In this document: positions 12,426 to 24,614 of the stretch, in pieces
Layout of the letters: each line of letters opens with the position of its first letter
How positions within the stretch are numbered: the first letter of the stretch is position 1
NCBI GenBank assembly: GCA_037367405.1
Contig: JAZKJV010010615.1
Span: forward strand, 62,001 to 126,000
From: Ottelia alismoides
Taxonomy: Eukaryota > Streptophyta > Magnoliopsida > Alismatales > Hydrocharitaceae
Direction of reading: 5' to 3'
DNA length: 64,000 bases
Notes under the pieces: generated by a model
What the model was told of the DNA's origin: nothing
The model's database searches: none
Seen by the model: only the letters and a program-made list of their open reading frames with translations
Position numbers and translations under genes: made by a program

Positions 12426-12566
12426 TCATAACTTAGGTTTATTGGACGGAAGTTTGAATTTCATCCATATCATTGTAAATTTTGTGAAAGTTTAAGGATC
12501 ATCCTTCATAATGTTGAAAGGAGTATAATATATTGGGAGATAAATTGGACAAGTAGACTATATCAG

Positions 12567-14456
12567 TGATCGTCGAAAATCGAAGTGCGTAAATCGATAT
12601 AAAACTGAATCGTTGTGCACCAGATAGAGGACGAATCAATAATAGAATTTATATCCGGAACTCAAATAACAGAACACACATGAAATGTGTGAGTGTATAG
12701 TGAAGAGTCACGAGTCGAACATAGGGAGGCATGATGGGTACATGTCAATTTATCATTATAAGGCAAAGGATCTGTGAATTAAAGACTATGGAAATAATTG
12801 AATTAAATGCAACACCGGATACACAAGATAATCTTTGTTAACAGAATACTTCTATTCTCTGATAAAGTCTGAAATTGTGCGTATAATAGACCAAATGCGG
12901 GCATGCAAACGAGGACAAGAAATGGTAAACCACTTGTAGAAGAATGATGAAGGTTTCAGACCAATCTTCGTATGAGGTGGTGGTAACCAATGGATGCCAT
13001 GGGGAAGGTTGAATGATAGAAGCTTCTTTTGAATCTCTTGTATGCACAGATTCTTGAATTCCAGGTTGTCCTTCGAGTTGCTGCGATATGTTATCTCGGC
13101 TGCAGTTTCTTCAAGTGATTTCCTTTCCCCCAAAATATATCAGATGAAACACGTTGGTGCACTCCTCCTCGGCCTAATTGTAAGCAATTCCTGTGGACAC
13201 AATAACGCACAAAGTAAACAGCAATGCATAGAAACTAAATGACAACAAAGGGAGCTCATCAAATAAGGAAAAACAGAAAGATAAATGAGCAGAAGGTTTC
13301 AGGTTTGAGTTGCAATGGGCTGTGAGAGGCCGAGAAATCAACTCCATGTGCGGCATCTATCCGGAGGCGGAGGCACATTCTGTGGCGTTGTAATCATAGC
13401 CCTAACTCCGCACGTATCCCTCGCTGCCAGGTATGGCTCTATGGTTGTGCCTTTATCGTCGAGAATGTGTGCGATAGTCCCGGCACGATGGATGGTCGTT
13501 TCCCCGTTTATGACGTGCGCGATATCAAAGGGATTGAGATTCAGCGTGAAGTGCATCCCCCTGACTGGGAGATAATCACAGTCTTTATGATTTTAGAATG
13601 TAATCGAGTCAAGGATAAGACAACGAGTTCTTGGTATGATAGACCATGATCGGATCATGACAACCCTTCCGCAAAGAGAGATCACATGATAAGAAATATG
13701 AAATTGATCCGTTGTTGCTGTACTGGATGCCGAGTAGATTGACAGAATCAGACGTAATTTTGCCATTAATCCAGTAGCAGATATGAACCCAGCAGTGAAA
13801 TGACAATCACGCATTAAGGATATTTGAACCAACAGTGAAATGCCAATCACGCATTAAGGATATTCTAAGACAATTGTCAAGATTCCTATTCAGAATGCTA
13901 ATTGATCGAAACTTGATTTCACGTGATTTGTTCTTTTTGCATGGAAAGCACATCAAATTACGTGGGCCAAATGCCCTATCGCTGTAACATAAATGGAAAT
14001 GGGAGGAGAGAGAGGGAGCTCTTTACGTGCATGGGATTGAAAGGATTTTAAGCCATGTCGTGTATTCAAGTAATTGGGAATTTTGCATTAAAGTTCAAAG
14101 AATAGGTGAATATGTTGAAAAGGCCCTGAGATTCCTTGATATTTTGCAAATAGATATCGTAGGATGATGTGATTAGAGTCAAATGGGATAGAGTCATGTT
14201 GAGATAAGGTTGAGTATGATGAGAATAGTAAACCTGAATGGTCTCAAACCTCAAATCAAGTACGGCACCTGAAGCTGACTTCAACTGAGTGAAGTGCCCA
14301 TCAAATCCTAATCTTGTGAAATTATGCTCAGATACTGACAGTCAACCGACAAATTAAATCAATGACAAGTGTAGTGAAAAGTACAGAAACTCACCATGAT
14401 AATTCTCAGGAAGATCTTATTTGGACCCTTTATTGTAATGAATCGTAGATTCATCA
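12567..14456 (-). repeat. 3' LTR of element 1
   Basis: Reads TGATCGTCGAAAATC to GATTCATCA on the plus strand. In sense orientation it starts TGATGAATC and ends ATTTTCGACGATCA. All short frames inside it recur in the partner LTR and show no protein similarity. Confidence 0.92.
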
Positions 14457-14470
14457 CCCCCTTATGCTTG
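14457..14470 (-). promoter_or_regulatory. Polypurine tract of element 1
   Basis: On the sense (minus) strand the sequence CAAGCATAAGGGGG abuts the 3' LTR start TGATGAATC. This is where plus-strand DNA synthesis would be primed. Similar copies occur at about 15695-15710 and 16051-16065. Confidence 0.75.
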
Positions 14471-16166
14471 ACTCTTGTTAGTCCCGAGCAAGACAATTTA
14501 TTGAAAACCAAAACAACCAAAATGATGGAACTCTGATCTTCTAAGGTTTTCCATTGAGTAAACCCACTTCATATTTCTCTACTTAGCAATAGATGTGATT
14601 TTGAATCTTGAACTAAGAGTGAGGACGATTTATTTACATATAGTAGGGTGATGGATTCTCTAAAGATGGATGTCACTTAGGTCAAACAACACCTGAGTAT
14701 CAAATTGAACTTAAAATCCAATTGACATATGGATCCTCATCTGACATTCTTTTAGACCATGATGAACGGTGTTGTTCTATAACTTGAAGTCTCCCAATTC
14801 GCCAAGTGTTCGGTCCGTGTGCAAGCCCATTATTCCCTTAACACTGATACTAACTGCGGGAGGTACAACTTCCCTTCCAAGTCGGATCACCCCCGTTAGC
14901 TTTATTAATGATTTGGTTGGTATTTGTAAGCTTTATTGAGTAGGGTTCGACCATCTGCATTCGAGATACGCCAACTCTGACCCTACTGATGCCTTTTATC
15001 CACCTGCTCCTATGGATTTTTAAACAGCCTCGACTATTAGCACTAGTTTGCTGCCAATTCTGGCACTGCTCAGGAGTAGTGGAAGCATCTTTATTGTTAA
15101 AAGTAGAGCGTACTTACATTATGTGTGGAGGTATTTTAAAATACCTTCAATGTACGGATACTTTAGCTTTGCCAACTTAAAGATATAGCTGTTGAGGTCA
15201 TGTTTCTCCCTTGGAAAGGCCCAACTCCCTAAGTATACGGGCCAAGAGTCATGGGTGGTAAGGGTTGAACAATTGTCTTTCTAGGATCCCTCAATTTAAT
15301 AGAAGTGTCAAGTGTACTTGAAAATGTTGTTCAGATGGTTATCTTCATGTCTAACAAGGGATTCAAGGTCATCTGGTTTCTAATCCAATTTGTCTCTCGG
15401 GTAATTAAGCAAAAATAGCCTGAATGGCCTAATTTACATCAACCTCTTGAGACTCCTATAAAGGTGGGGCGGGGTCCTCAACACAAGTTCATGGATTCAA
15501 AATCTCGTCAAATGCTTGGGTAAAAAGTATGAAGATGAATGTGCTCCAATGGAAAACAAGTAGATCAGAATGAAAAGATTTTTTTGGTTCAAAGATAAGG
15601 TTTTGGAAGAATTTCAAAAACTTTGCAATTTTTTTTGGTTTTTAAAAAAACAAAATATGAACAAGAGCTAGGAAGACCTGGGGAATCCTAACTACCCCCC
15701 TTATGCTTGAGATGTGCCATGTCCTCATGGTTAATTATATGGAAGGTAAACACAACAGAGGACTCAGAATGCTGATGTGGTAAGGTGGTTCGGAAATCCA
15801 AGATTCCATGCAAACTTTGAAAACATGATGATTTTTTCTTTGAAAATATGCATAAAAAATGAATTATGTACAAGGGTGGATGAAAATGGGTGGAATTCTT
15901 TTTGGTGGATTTGTTTTCCTTTTTTTTCTTCATTTTATGGGATTTTGGTGAAGAACGAAAGTGAATGGAGATATATACAAGTGAACGAGAGAAAGAAAAT
16001 GAGAAGAGAATGTTTGAGGAAGAAGAAGGAAGAAGGGGGTGTCTGGATCACCCCCTTGTGCTTATCTGTGACTTAGTCCAAAGGGACATAAGTTGGCATA
16101 AATGAGGTTCAGACACAACATGAATGAAAGATAAAAAGCTAAATAGAAATGGAAAGGGATAACTAT
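14471..16166 (-). other. Element 1 3' non-coding interior with PPT-like copies
   Basis: About 1.7 kb between the reading frame and the 3' LTR with no coding capacity. Two internal copies of the PPT word lie on the plus strand as CCCCCCTTATGCTTGA (15695-15710) and CCCCCTTGTGCTTAT (16051-16065). Confidence 0.6.
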
Positions 16167-16213
16167 GGGGTGCCTCCCACAAAGCGCTGGATTTCAAGCC
16201 CCCAGCTGGGCAC
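16167..16213 (-). other. Conserved 47-nt block downstream of the element 1 ORF
   Basis: The plus strand contains GCCTCCCACAAAGCGCTGG and ends CAGCTGGGCAC, just past the stop of the reading frame at 16219. A closely similar block occurs at 26744-26788 in element 2, in the same relative place, although the flanking sequences are unlike. The shared core contains the palindrome AGCGCT. Function is unknown. Confidence 0.7.
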
Positions 16214-16218
16214 ACAAG

Positions 16219-17595
16219 TTAGAGGTACACTTTACCTCGAGTGTGTGTTGCATCCATATTGACTACATCGCATTGCGGCTGGAGGTCTAAATTGGGAACT
16301 ATGAAATTGAATGGAGCACCCGGATGGATCTTAGTGTGGGTGCGAATAGCCGGAGGAATCGAGGTGTGAATGAATTGTAGTTCCAGAATCACAAATGAAT
16401 TGCCTGGTATACATGATGGTAGTGGAGAGGGGTGTACTTGATCGAACATTATGAAGAAGGTAACAGAGTTTTGCGAGATAGGATGAGGCTCCTCTATGGG
16501 TAGAATGAACTCTGTCTGCTCCGGCGAGTCATGATTGTAGTTAGGAAGATTGAGGACTTTCAGGATGTTCTCGGATTGAGTATGGTCGATTTGTGTTGTG
16601 GCATCCTCGAACATATGCGGTGGTGTCTCTTTTTCTACCTTGAGATTTTGATCAATGTCTATAATGGTCAATATGTCATCTTCAAATTCTAAAATTTCCT
16701 TCGACCATTTGAGGCTATCCTCAAAAATTGTATTATGCAGTAGATTTGAGGATGTATAAACAGATGATGTCTCTTTGTATGAGTGAGATTCTGAGAAAAG
16801 TAACTCAAGACAATGGTCTTCCCCCTCATGGGTCAAGCTGACATCTAGCAATAAAGAACTCATACCCGCATTATATGATTTATCAAACCATGGTGGAACA
16901 GGCTTGGGAAGGGAATGATCATACCCAAATGGATTGGGGAAGGCCTCAATTTCACTCCAAAATGAATCAGGAGAGAGTGACTCATCCTGATCTGTAATCG
17001 ACTTGATGATCAAGGGTGAAAAATGAGGGTTGGTCATCGTTGTTGGCAATTCTTCTTGATCAAGTTGGTTTAGAAAAGGTTCAGAGATGCCATGTATGGG
17101 CTCGTCCATGCGAGATTTAGCATGAAGGACTTCTGACTCATGGTCAGGGGTACAAGGAGAGAAAGTGGAGGGGGATTGCTCGTCCCTGGAAGGAAGGTCA
17201 TGGGCAAGGTGGTAAGTGTGGTTTTTCTCATGATGGTTCAATTTTTGCTTATTTTGCGCATAATCACAGTATTGGTCACTCGAGATGGATTGGAACTTCT
17301 TATCTGGGAGCTTATCTTTATCCATAACTTTAGGCAGATTGGATTGGAATTTGGGGATCGAAGATGTAAGGGCGAGGTACTGTAAATATGACTCTTCAGC
17401 TTGTCTCATTCTGAAATCTAAAACCTCAAGTCGTTGATCAAATTCCTTAGGGCTTATACAGTCGGGTGAGGTTTGTTTGAGTATTCTGAGTTCACGAAGA
17501 TCCCTAGTCATGGCTTCTATTTGAGCTAGGAGTTGAAGGCTGAATGGGTCGACCGTAGAGGTCTGAATTTTGTTCAAAATCTTGATTTCCTTCAT
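16219..17595 (-). CDS. Element 1 ORF, about 459 aa, function unknown
   Basis: An uninterrupted minus-strand frame in element sense orientation, about 835 nt after the primer-binding site. The first in-frame ATG is at 17595 (start MKEIKILNKIQT); the frame is open a few codons upstream. It is polar and acidic. A probable helical stretch (RDLRELRILK to RMRQAEESYLQYL) lies within the first 90 residues, followed by a long low-order region rich in S, P, D, E and H. I see no gag capsid motif, zinc knuckle, protease or membrane segment. Its position matches the gag slot, and the acidic frame of element 2 (26860-27552) sits just before the same conserved block. It may be a diverged gag-associated protein. 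An open frame this long in a non-autonomous element suggests youth or selection. Confidence 0.55.
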   Translation of the reverse strand: MKEIKILNKIQTSTVDPFSLQLLAQIEAMTRDLRELRILKQTSPDCISPKEFDQRLEVLDFRMRQAEESYLQYLALTSSIPKFQSNLPKVMDKDKLPDKKFQSISSDQYCDYAQNKQKLNHHEKNHTYHLAHDLPSRDEQSPSTFSPCTPDHESEVLHAKSRMDEPIHGISEPFLNQLDQEELPTTMTNPHFSPLIIKSITDQDESLSPDSFWSEIEAFPNPFGYDHSLPKPVPPWFDKSYNAGMSSLLLDVSLTHEGEDHCLELLFSESHSYKETSSVYTSSNLLHNTIFEDSLKWSKEILEFEDDILTIIDIDQNLKVEKETPPHMFEDATTQIDHTQSENILKVLNLPNYNHDSPEQTEFILPIEEPHPISQNSVTFFIMFDQVHPSPLPSCIPGNSFVILELQFIHTSIPPAIRTHTKIHPGAPFNFIVPNLDLQPQCDVVNMDATHTRGKVYL

Positions 17596-18429
17596 CTTAA
17601 ATAGGGGAGGTGACAATGAGGTGGAACAGTTGACAGAAAATCCAAGATGAATTCACACACCTCTAGCTCACCCGTCAAGCAAATACACTAATCAAGTTAC
17701 AAACAATTCATGGGCTCTATTTTATGGTGACCACTTGAATTTAGTCCACTTCCAATTTATGAATTTTGTCAAGTTGATTAGGACCAATTCAAATAAGCAC
17801 AAATTTAGTGATCTTAATTTTTTAAGGGAAAAACCACAAAGATGCAAATGATGCGTGCACAATTAGAGATACATACCTGGCTCCAGCACTCTACAATGCA
17901 ATATGCTTAACAGAAATTTTAAATCTAATCAGGCATATGCAATCTTAGAATGCTATGATCCTAGATACATCTAGTAATATGCATGCACACAAGTATTTTT
18001 GGTGTTTTTTATTTTTATTTTTTTATTTTTTTATTTTTTTGAGAAAACCGTCCAGATCACAAACAAGCTAATCTAAATGCAGTGCAAAAATAAAACCTAA
18101 GTTATTACAAGAAATAATATGGAGGGGTTGAGAAGAGAAGAATGTCCAGTGCAAATTCCATATTATCAGCAAATATAGGGAAATTTAAATTAACTAAAAA
18201 TGAAATAGCAGTAGAAAAAATGATTCGTCAAAATGACACATGGTCCTAGATAGGTACGCCTGCTGTCGATGGGTACAATGTGGTCATCGGGTGCTTGGAC
18301 GGGCTTTTGCCAGTCGCTTTACGATTGAACCGAGTTTCCTTCGAGCGTCGGATACCTGAAAATAAGAGCAGCATGAAATTGACAAATCGAATTGCAAAAG
18401 AAAAGACAAATAGACACATACGCTTTGCC

Positions 18430-18447
18430 TCCCCGGCAACGGCGCCA
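18430..18447 (-). promoter_or_regulatory. Primer-binding site, tRNA-Asp type (element 1)
   Basis: The minus strand reads TGGCGCCGTTGCCGGGGA, 5 nt inside the 5' LTR. It is complementary to the 3' end of a tRNA used by plant Tat/Athila elements and fixes the element's orientation. Confidence 0.88.
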
Positions 18448-18452
18448 AAAAT

Positions 18453-20343
18453 TGATCGTCGAAAATCGAAGTGCGTAAATCGATATAAAACTGAGTCGTT
18501 GTGCACCAAATAGAGGACGAATCAATAATAGAATTTATATCCGGAACTCAAATAACAGAACACACATGAAATGTGTGAGTGTATAGTGAAGAGTCACAAG
18601 TCGAACACAGAGAGGCGTGATGGGTACATGTCAATTTATCATTATAATGCAAAGGATCTGTGAATTAAAGACTATGGAAATAATTGAATTAAATGCAACA
18701 CCGGATACACAAGATAATCTTTGTTAACAGAATACTTCTATTCTCTGATAAAGTCTGAAATTGTGCGTATAATAGACCAAATGCGGGCATGCAAACGAGG
18801 ACAAGAAATGGTAAACCACTTGTAGAAGAATAATGAAGGTTTCAGACCAATCTTCGTATGAGGTGGTGGTAACCAATGGATGCCATGGGGAAGGTTGAAT
18901 GATAGAAGCATCTTTTGAATCTCTTGTATGCACAGATTCTTGAATTCCAGGTTGTCCTTCGAGTTGTTGCGATATGTTGTCTCGGCTGCAGTTTCTTCAA
19001 GTGATTTCCTTTCCCCCAAAATATATCAGATGGAACACGTTGGTGCACTCCTCCTCGGCCTAATTGTAAGCAATTCCTGTGGACACAATAACGCACAAAG
19101 TAAACAGCAATGCATAGAAACTAAATGACAACAGAGGGAGCTCATCAAACAAGGAAAAACAGAAAGATAAATGAGCAGAAGGTTTCAGGTTTGAGTTGCA
19201 ATGGGCTGTGAGAGGCTGAGAAATCAACTCCATGTGCGGCATCTATCCGGAGGCGGAGGCACATTCTGTGGCGTTGTAATCATAGCCCTAACTCCGCACG
19301 TATCCCTCGTTGCCAGGGTATGGCTCTATGGTTGTGCTTTTATCGTCGAGAATGTATGCGATAGTCCCGGCACGATGGATGGTCGTTTCCCCGTTTATGA
19401 CGTGCGCGATATCAAAGGGATTGAGATTCAGCGTGTAGTGCGTCCCCCTGACTGGGAGATAATCACAGTCTTTATGATTTTAGAATGTAATCGGGTCAAG
19501 GATAAGACAACGAGATCTTGGTATGATAGACCATGATCGGATCATGACAACCCTTCCGTAAAGAGAGATCACATTATAAGAAATATGAAATTGATCCGTT
19601 GTTGCTGTACTGGATGCCGAGTAGATTGACAGAATCAGACATAATTTTGCCATTAATCCAGTAGCAGATATGAACCCAGCAGTGAAATGCCAATCACGCA
19701 TTAAGGATATTTGAACCAGCAGTGAAATGCCAATTACGCATTAAGGATATTCTAAGACAATTGTCAAGATTCCTATTCAGAATGCTAATTGATCGAAACT
19801 TGATTTCACGTGATTTGTTCTTTTTGCATGGAAAGCACAGCAAATTACGTGGGCCAAATGCCCTATCGCTGTAACATAAATGGAAATGGGAGGAGAGAGA
19901 GGGAGCTCTTTACGTGCATGGGATTGAAAGGATTTTAAGCCATGTCGTGTATTCAAGTAATTGGGAATTTTGCATCAAAGTTCAAAGAATAGGTGAATAT
20001 GTTGAAAAGGCCCTGAGATTCCTTGATATTTTGCAAATAGATATCGTGGGATGATGTGATTAGAGTCAAATGGGATAGAGTCATGTTGAGATAAGGTTGA
20101 GTATGATGAGAATAGTAAACCTGAATGGTCTCAAACCTCAAATCAAGTACGACACCTGAAGCTGACTTCAACTGAGTGAAGTGCCCATCAAATCCTAATC
20201 CTGTGAAATTATGCTCAGATACTGACAGTCAACCGACAAATTAAATCAATGACTAGTGTAGTGAAAAGTACAGAAACTCACCATGATACTTCTCAGGAAG
20301 ATCTTATTTGGACCCTTTATTGTAATGAATCGTAGATTCATCA
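18453..20343 (-). repeat. 5' LTR of element 1
   Basis: 1891 bp, nearly identical to 12567-14456. In sense orientation it drives transcription leftwards through the interior. Confidence 0.92.
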
Positions 20344-20348
20344 GTCAG

Positions 20349-21121
20349 TGTTTCTAAAAATTTGTCTCATGCTATCCTTCCTTCAAACAGAGTCTTAAGA
20401 CTCAACAATGTGAGCTAAAGTTATATAACTCTATCGATCTTCTTAATCATTTGTATCATATTAGTTTATTGAAAGATTTGAAATTTCAACAATGATTTTA
20501 TTGTCATATATCTTATTTTATTGGATTAGAAAACGAGTTCGATTGATTGGAACAAACTAACTCTAATTTTGGGTGTCGAGAGGAATAGTGATGTCACACA
20601 GACATCATTGCTAGCCCGATCGGTTTGAAGCAACGATCCAACCTGGTTAGACCAATTAGAAGACTTACCGGTTCAACGTCCGAATTGATTTTTAAAGTAT
20701 TGTTAAAAGAAATAATAGAAAAGAAGATAATAAATCATTATTGTCTTACATCGGAATAACTTTCCTTTTTAGATTTCATAGAACAAATGGAAAGATTTGA
20801 TTAACATTCAATTAAGGGGATAAAAAAGAAAAACAAGTAGATTATGTGATTCCAAAACAAGTAATGACATTGAAATGATTTACTCAAAAAGGTTGAACAA
20901 AAAGAAAAGGGATTTAATTAAGTGCTTATCTTTCGTAACGAAACCATGTGTTTACTAGAACAAACGCACACACCTACAACCATGCGGGCATGCATCTAGT
21001 AATCAGATCGATGCATCTAACCCGGTGTAGAGGGCTGGAATGAGGCTAGTTCTTTCAAGCTTTGTCTAACAAGTACTCACTTAATTGTTGGTTATTATCC
21101 AGTTCCAAAATAGGAGGGGAT
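20349..21121. other. Intergenic spacer
   Basis: AT-rich, no gene. About 20610-20690 has CCGGTTCAACGTCC/AACCTGGTTAGACC words like those at 1960-2110, probably another degenerate miniature element without readable ends. Confidence 0.45.
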
Positions 21122-21293
21122 TGTTGGACAATTATTGCTTTGGGTTTCTATTCAGAATAGGATTAGGAGAGAGAGAGGCACTAGAAACCATATAAATAAG
21201 GCCCCATGCATGGCTTTGGATCCCATCCCAACACAAGCATCTCTCACTCTCTTCTCTTTTAGTTTTCTCTCCCCAAGCAAGGAGAAAAGTATC
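21122..21293 (+). repeat. Copia 5' LTR, left part
   Basis: Begins TGTTGGACAATTATTGC and carries the TATAAATA box, then a pyrimidine-rich leader. Its last five bases, GTATC, are repeated at 33688-33692, where the LTR resumes after element 2. The rest of the LTR is at 33693-34171. Confidence 0.75.
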
Positions 21294-24200
21294 TGATGAG
21301 CCGAAAATCCCCTCCTAAATCCGGGTGAGGTAAAAATCACTCGCGGATCGTTGCGAACCCGGATCTCGGAGAATCGGACTCAACAAGAAAAATAAGGAAA
21401 CCACCAATCGGAAGATCAAACAATGAAAGTAAACAGCGATCCTCGCTATTTTATTAACCTGGTATAGCGACCAGGGTCGGACTCAAGGAGCACGGGATGG
21501 CCGAGACGGCCTACGAAGTAGTCAAAATCGAAAATAAAGAATAAAATATTTTTGATGGGTTTTAATGGTATTTAAATTTTTTTGTGTTTTTAATTATATA
21601 AGAAAAAGATAAGAAAAGATATTAACAAGCAACAACAACAATCTATTTAAGTACTCCAAAATAATCCAAAAATTGAGATAAAATTGTTTTTGTGTTTTTT
21701 ATATTTTAAGTGTTTTTGGTAATTTTATGAGAATTTTATAATTTTTATTTGATTTTCTAAAAATGGAGAAAGAGGAAAACAAGAGATCAATGTGCAGCCA
21801 GACTTGAAAGACCAATTAAAAATATATAATTGGTCTATAAAAATCTAGAGACAATTTTGATGAAAAATATATACAAAAACTAAGATACAGAAAAAGAGTT
21901 TGCATTTTTTGAATTTTATAGAATTTTTAATGATTTTTATAAGATTTTTAGGGTTTTTCAATTTTATGGATTTTATAAATCCAAATAGCACAAAAATTGG
22001 AAAGAAGCTAGAAAACCACTAACTAACAATGCCTAATTTTTTTTAGAATTTTTAGAAAAGTTTTAATATTTTTCTTTGATTTCCTTTTTCAAACAATGAG
22101 AAAAATACGTGTTTTTGAATTTTAAAATAACAAAAAGCTTCAAAAATATCTAAAAAATTTAGGGAAATTTCACCTAATTTTGAGTTCAATTGATATTTTA
22201 TTCAACACAAACAAAGCACACAGTAAGCAAGGATCTAAGTGCAAAGAAACATACTTCCAGGGCCAAACAATAACAAAAATACAAAGCCCAGGGCATGGAA
22301 TGCAAATAGCCCACAACTCTCATGCGCACAGCACATGGTTCAGACACGGAAGGGCGTAAATGTAATTCTTATTTAAAAAGATGCAATCAGTAACAAGCAC
22401 AAAGTTCAGGAGTAAAGGTGCAAATCACCCACAACTCACGTGTCGATGCACATATCTCACATAAACAAGGGATATAATGCAAATAACAAGAATCTAAGGT
22501 CCTAAATGCAAATGTTCCAAATAAAAAACAACTTCCTAAAATATTTGCAGGACTAACTAGCAATAATAAAATGACAGGAGCCTAAGGGAAATTATCCCTT
22601 TATTAATGATCAACGGTCGAGGGGGTGCCACGTGTAGATCGGATGGATGAGAGTATCGACCACCCCTTCATCGATGAACGGTCCTGATCAAAGCCCTGAT
22701 GGATCGGACGGTGGATATCTCTCACCGATGGACGGTCTGGATCAAAACTAGAGCGAATAGGCTGATCGAACGGTGGAAGAAGGTCCTCCAAGAACTCGAT
22801 GCCGGCGAGGTTCGCTGGCCCAACCCGTGCGCGATGGACTTCCTCAGAAGCTGCTGAGATGTGGAGAAGGATGCTCGAAGTCTTTCGCAGCTGATGGTTG
22901 GCTCCGATGGGACCAAGGAGCTCTGGAGACTCCTGGCAGCGATGGAGGTTCGGAGCTGCTGTGCCTGAAGCTGTTGGACCCCCAGATGGGGTCCTTTGGA
23001 CCTGCAAGCTTCACAAAACGAAATAGGGGTCGGGGGCAAAGTGCCTCTACCCGTCAGCGGGTGAAGAAGGTGGTCTGGTGAGGCGGAGCGTCGCCCTCCA
23101 GTGAAGCGACGGTGGAGGAGGGCGTGGAACCTGCTCCGGGGCGAGTCAGGGTGAATGGAAGGGTGGAGCAAGTGGAGGGAAGTCTGACGGAGGTGGTAGG
23201 GCGGTCGGAAGGGCAAATGGGTGGTCGGAGATGGCGGGCGACGTCGGTGGAGCTAACTGAACTGAAATCGAAAAAATTAAATCTAGCCTAACCTAGAAGT
23301 TATCTACGCTACCTGATGAAGGAGGATGTCTGTGCTGGAGGTCAGGGACTCAGGGTCTTCGCCTCAATGGATCGACGGTCCAGAGGCTCTAGCTCACCTC
23401 GCGGCGGAGCACGGCGGTGTAGCTGCCGGATCAGTGGTTCCCGGCTTCTCGTACCTCGCTTCGACCCTCTCTCACACGGCTGTCACTCAAGTGAGGGAGA
23501 AGAGCTCACTGGCGACGAGAGGGAAGGCCAAAGATGGAGTGAAAAGCATGGCGGAGGGGATGATATATACTCGTAGGGGTCCGGCAAGATGGAGGTCGGG
23601 CGAGTGATTTGGAGCTCGGATCCCTAAGCGGGTCCCCGTGCGTGGATCAGGGATGATTCAAGTGTAATCAGGACCCGGGGCTTAGCTGATTGATGATCAG
23701 ATCATGCTTGGAAAAATAGGCTAAGTCGGGTCGGGAGCAAATATCCAGGTCAAGTGTTCCGGGGGGGAGTTGACTGGGGGTCAACAATCCCCCGTGGACC
23801 AATCAAATTATTCCATTTTTTATTTTTTTTACAGAATCATTTAAAATTAGTAAATGACTTTATTTTGAAAATTTTCCAAAATGAAAAATGTTTTTTTATT
23901 TTCAAAGTATTTTTTAGTGATTTTTATTTATTTTTTTTGAAAAATAAATAACGTATTTACATTATATTATTATTATATATAGGTATATACACATATGTAT
24001 TTTTTATTTTTATTTTTAATTTTTAATTTTTGTATAATTATTCCAATTTTATATTTTATTTATTTACAACATAAAATTTGGAATAAAAAGGTATTTTTCT
24101 TTTATTTTTATGATTTATTTACATTAGTTAAATAAATAGATCTATATACATATGTACATGGTATATATACAAGGTGGAAAATGATTTTTATTACTTTTAT

Positions 24201-24601
24201 TTTTATTTTGACTTTTCTGATTTTTATTTTATTTTTAGAAATATGTACAAAATATTAGAAATACTTCTTAATTTTATTTTGAGGAAAATAACATTATTTA
24301 TATACATAGGGTTATGTACAAGTATGATTGACCTTATCTCTCTCTACTTGGATTCTTTTGTGGTCAGGCCCATGCTGAGCCCTCCCTTGGGATTAGGTCA
24401 CTCAATATTTATTCTAAATATTTCCCTCTTTTTCTTGTGTTTCTTTATTCCTTTATTTTCACCCAAAAACATGCTAATTATGCATAATTACAAGATGCAT
24501 GCATTTTGACAACTTATGATATTTACACATATTTACATGGCATTTTGCTGAGGTTTCTAGCTAAAAAAAAGGAATAAAGAGTGATCAATGGGGATTCATC
24601 A
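21294..24601 (-). repeat. 3' LTR of element 2
   Basis: 3308 bp, matching 30365-33687 with small indels and substitutions. The minus-strand TATATA at 23564-23569 is a likely core promoter. The region to its right (U3) is very AT-rich. To its left lies a block of about 1 kb that is GC-rich (22600-23560). The block contains minus-strand open frames that differ in frame between the two LTRs, so they are not conserved proteins. Confidence 0.92.
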
Positions 24602-24614
24602 CCCCCCTATACTT
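24602..24614 (-). promoter_or_regulatory. Polypurine tract of element 2
   Basis: The sense strand reads AAGTATAGGGGGG immediately before the LTR start TGATGAATC. The same word recurs five times near 26190-26620. Confidence 0.75.

Larger units (their letters stand above)
12567..20343 (-). mobile_element. Element 1: pol-less Tat/Athila-like LTR retrotransposon
   Basis: Two nearly identical 1.89-kb LTRs bracket a 4.0-kb interior. On the minus strand the 5' LTR (18453-20343) is followed after 5 nt by a tRNA-Asp-type primer-binding site, the hallmark of the Tat/Athila branch of Ty3/gypsy. The interior has one long open frame and no trace of RT, RNase H or integrase, so the element must borrow enzymes. 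Flanking 5-mers ATCAG (12562-12566) and GTCAG (20344-20348) match at 4 of 5 positions. The LTRs differ by scattered point changes only, so insertion is much more recent than the chromovirus. Confidence 0.9.

Noticed and set aside
13315..19536. Paired open frames at 13315-13575 and 19201-19536
   Set aside because: They are the same LTR sequence of element 1 seen twice; the frames differ by an indel between copies.
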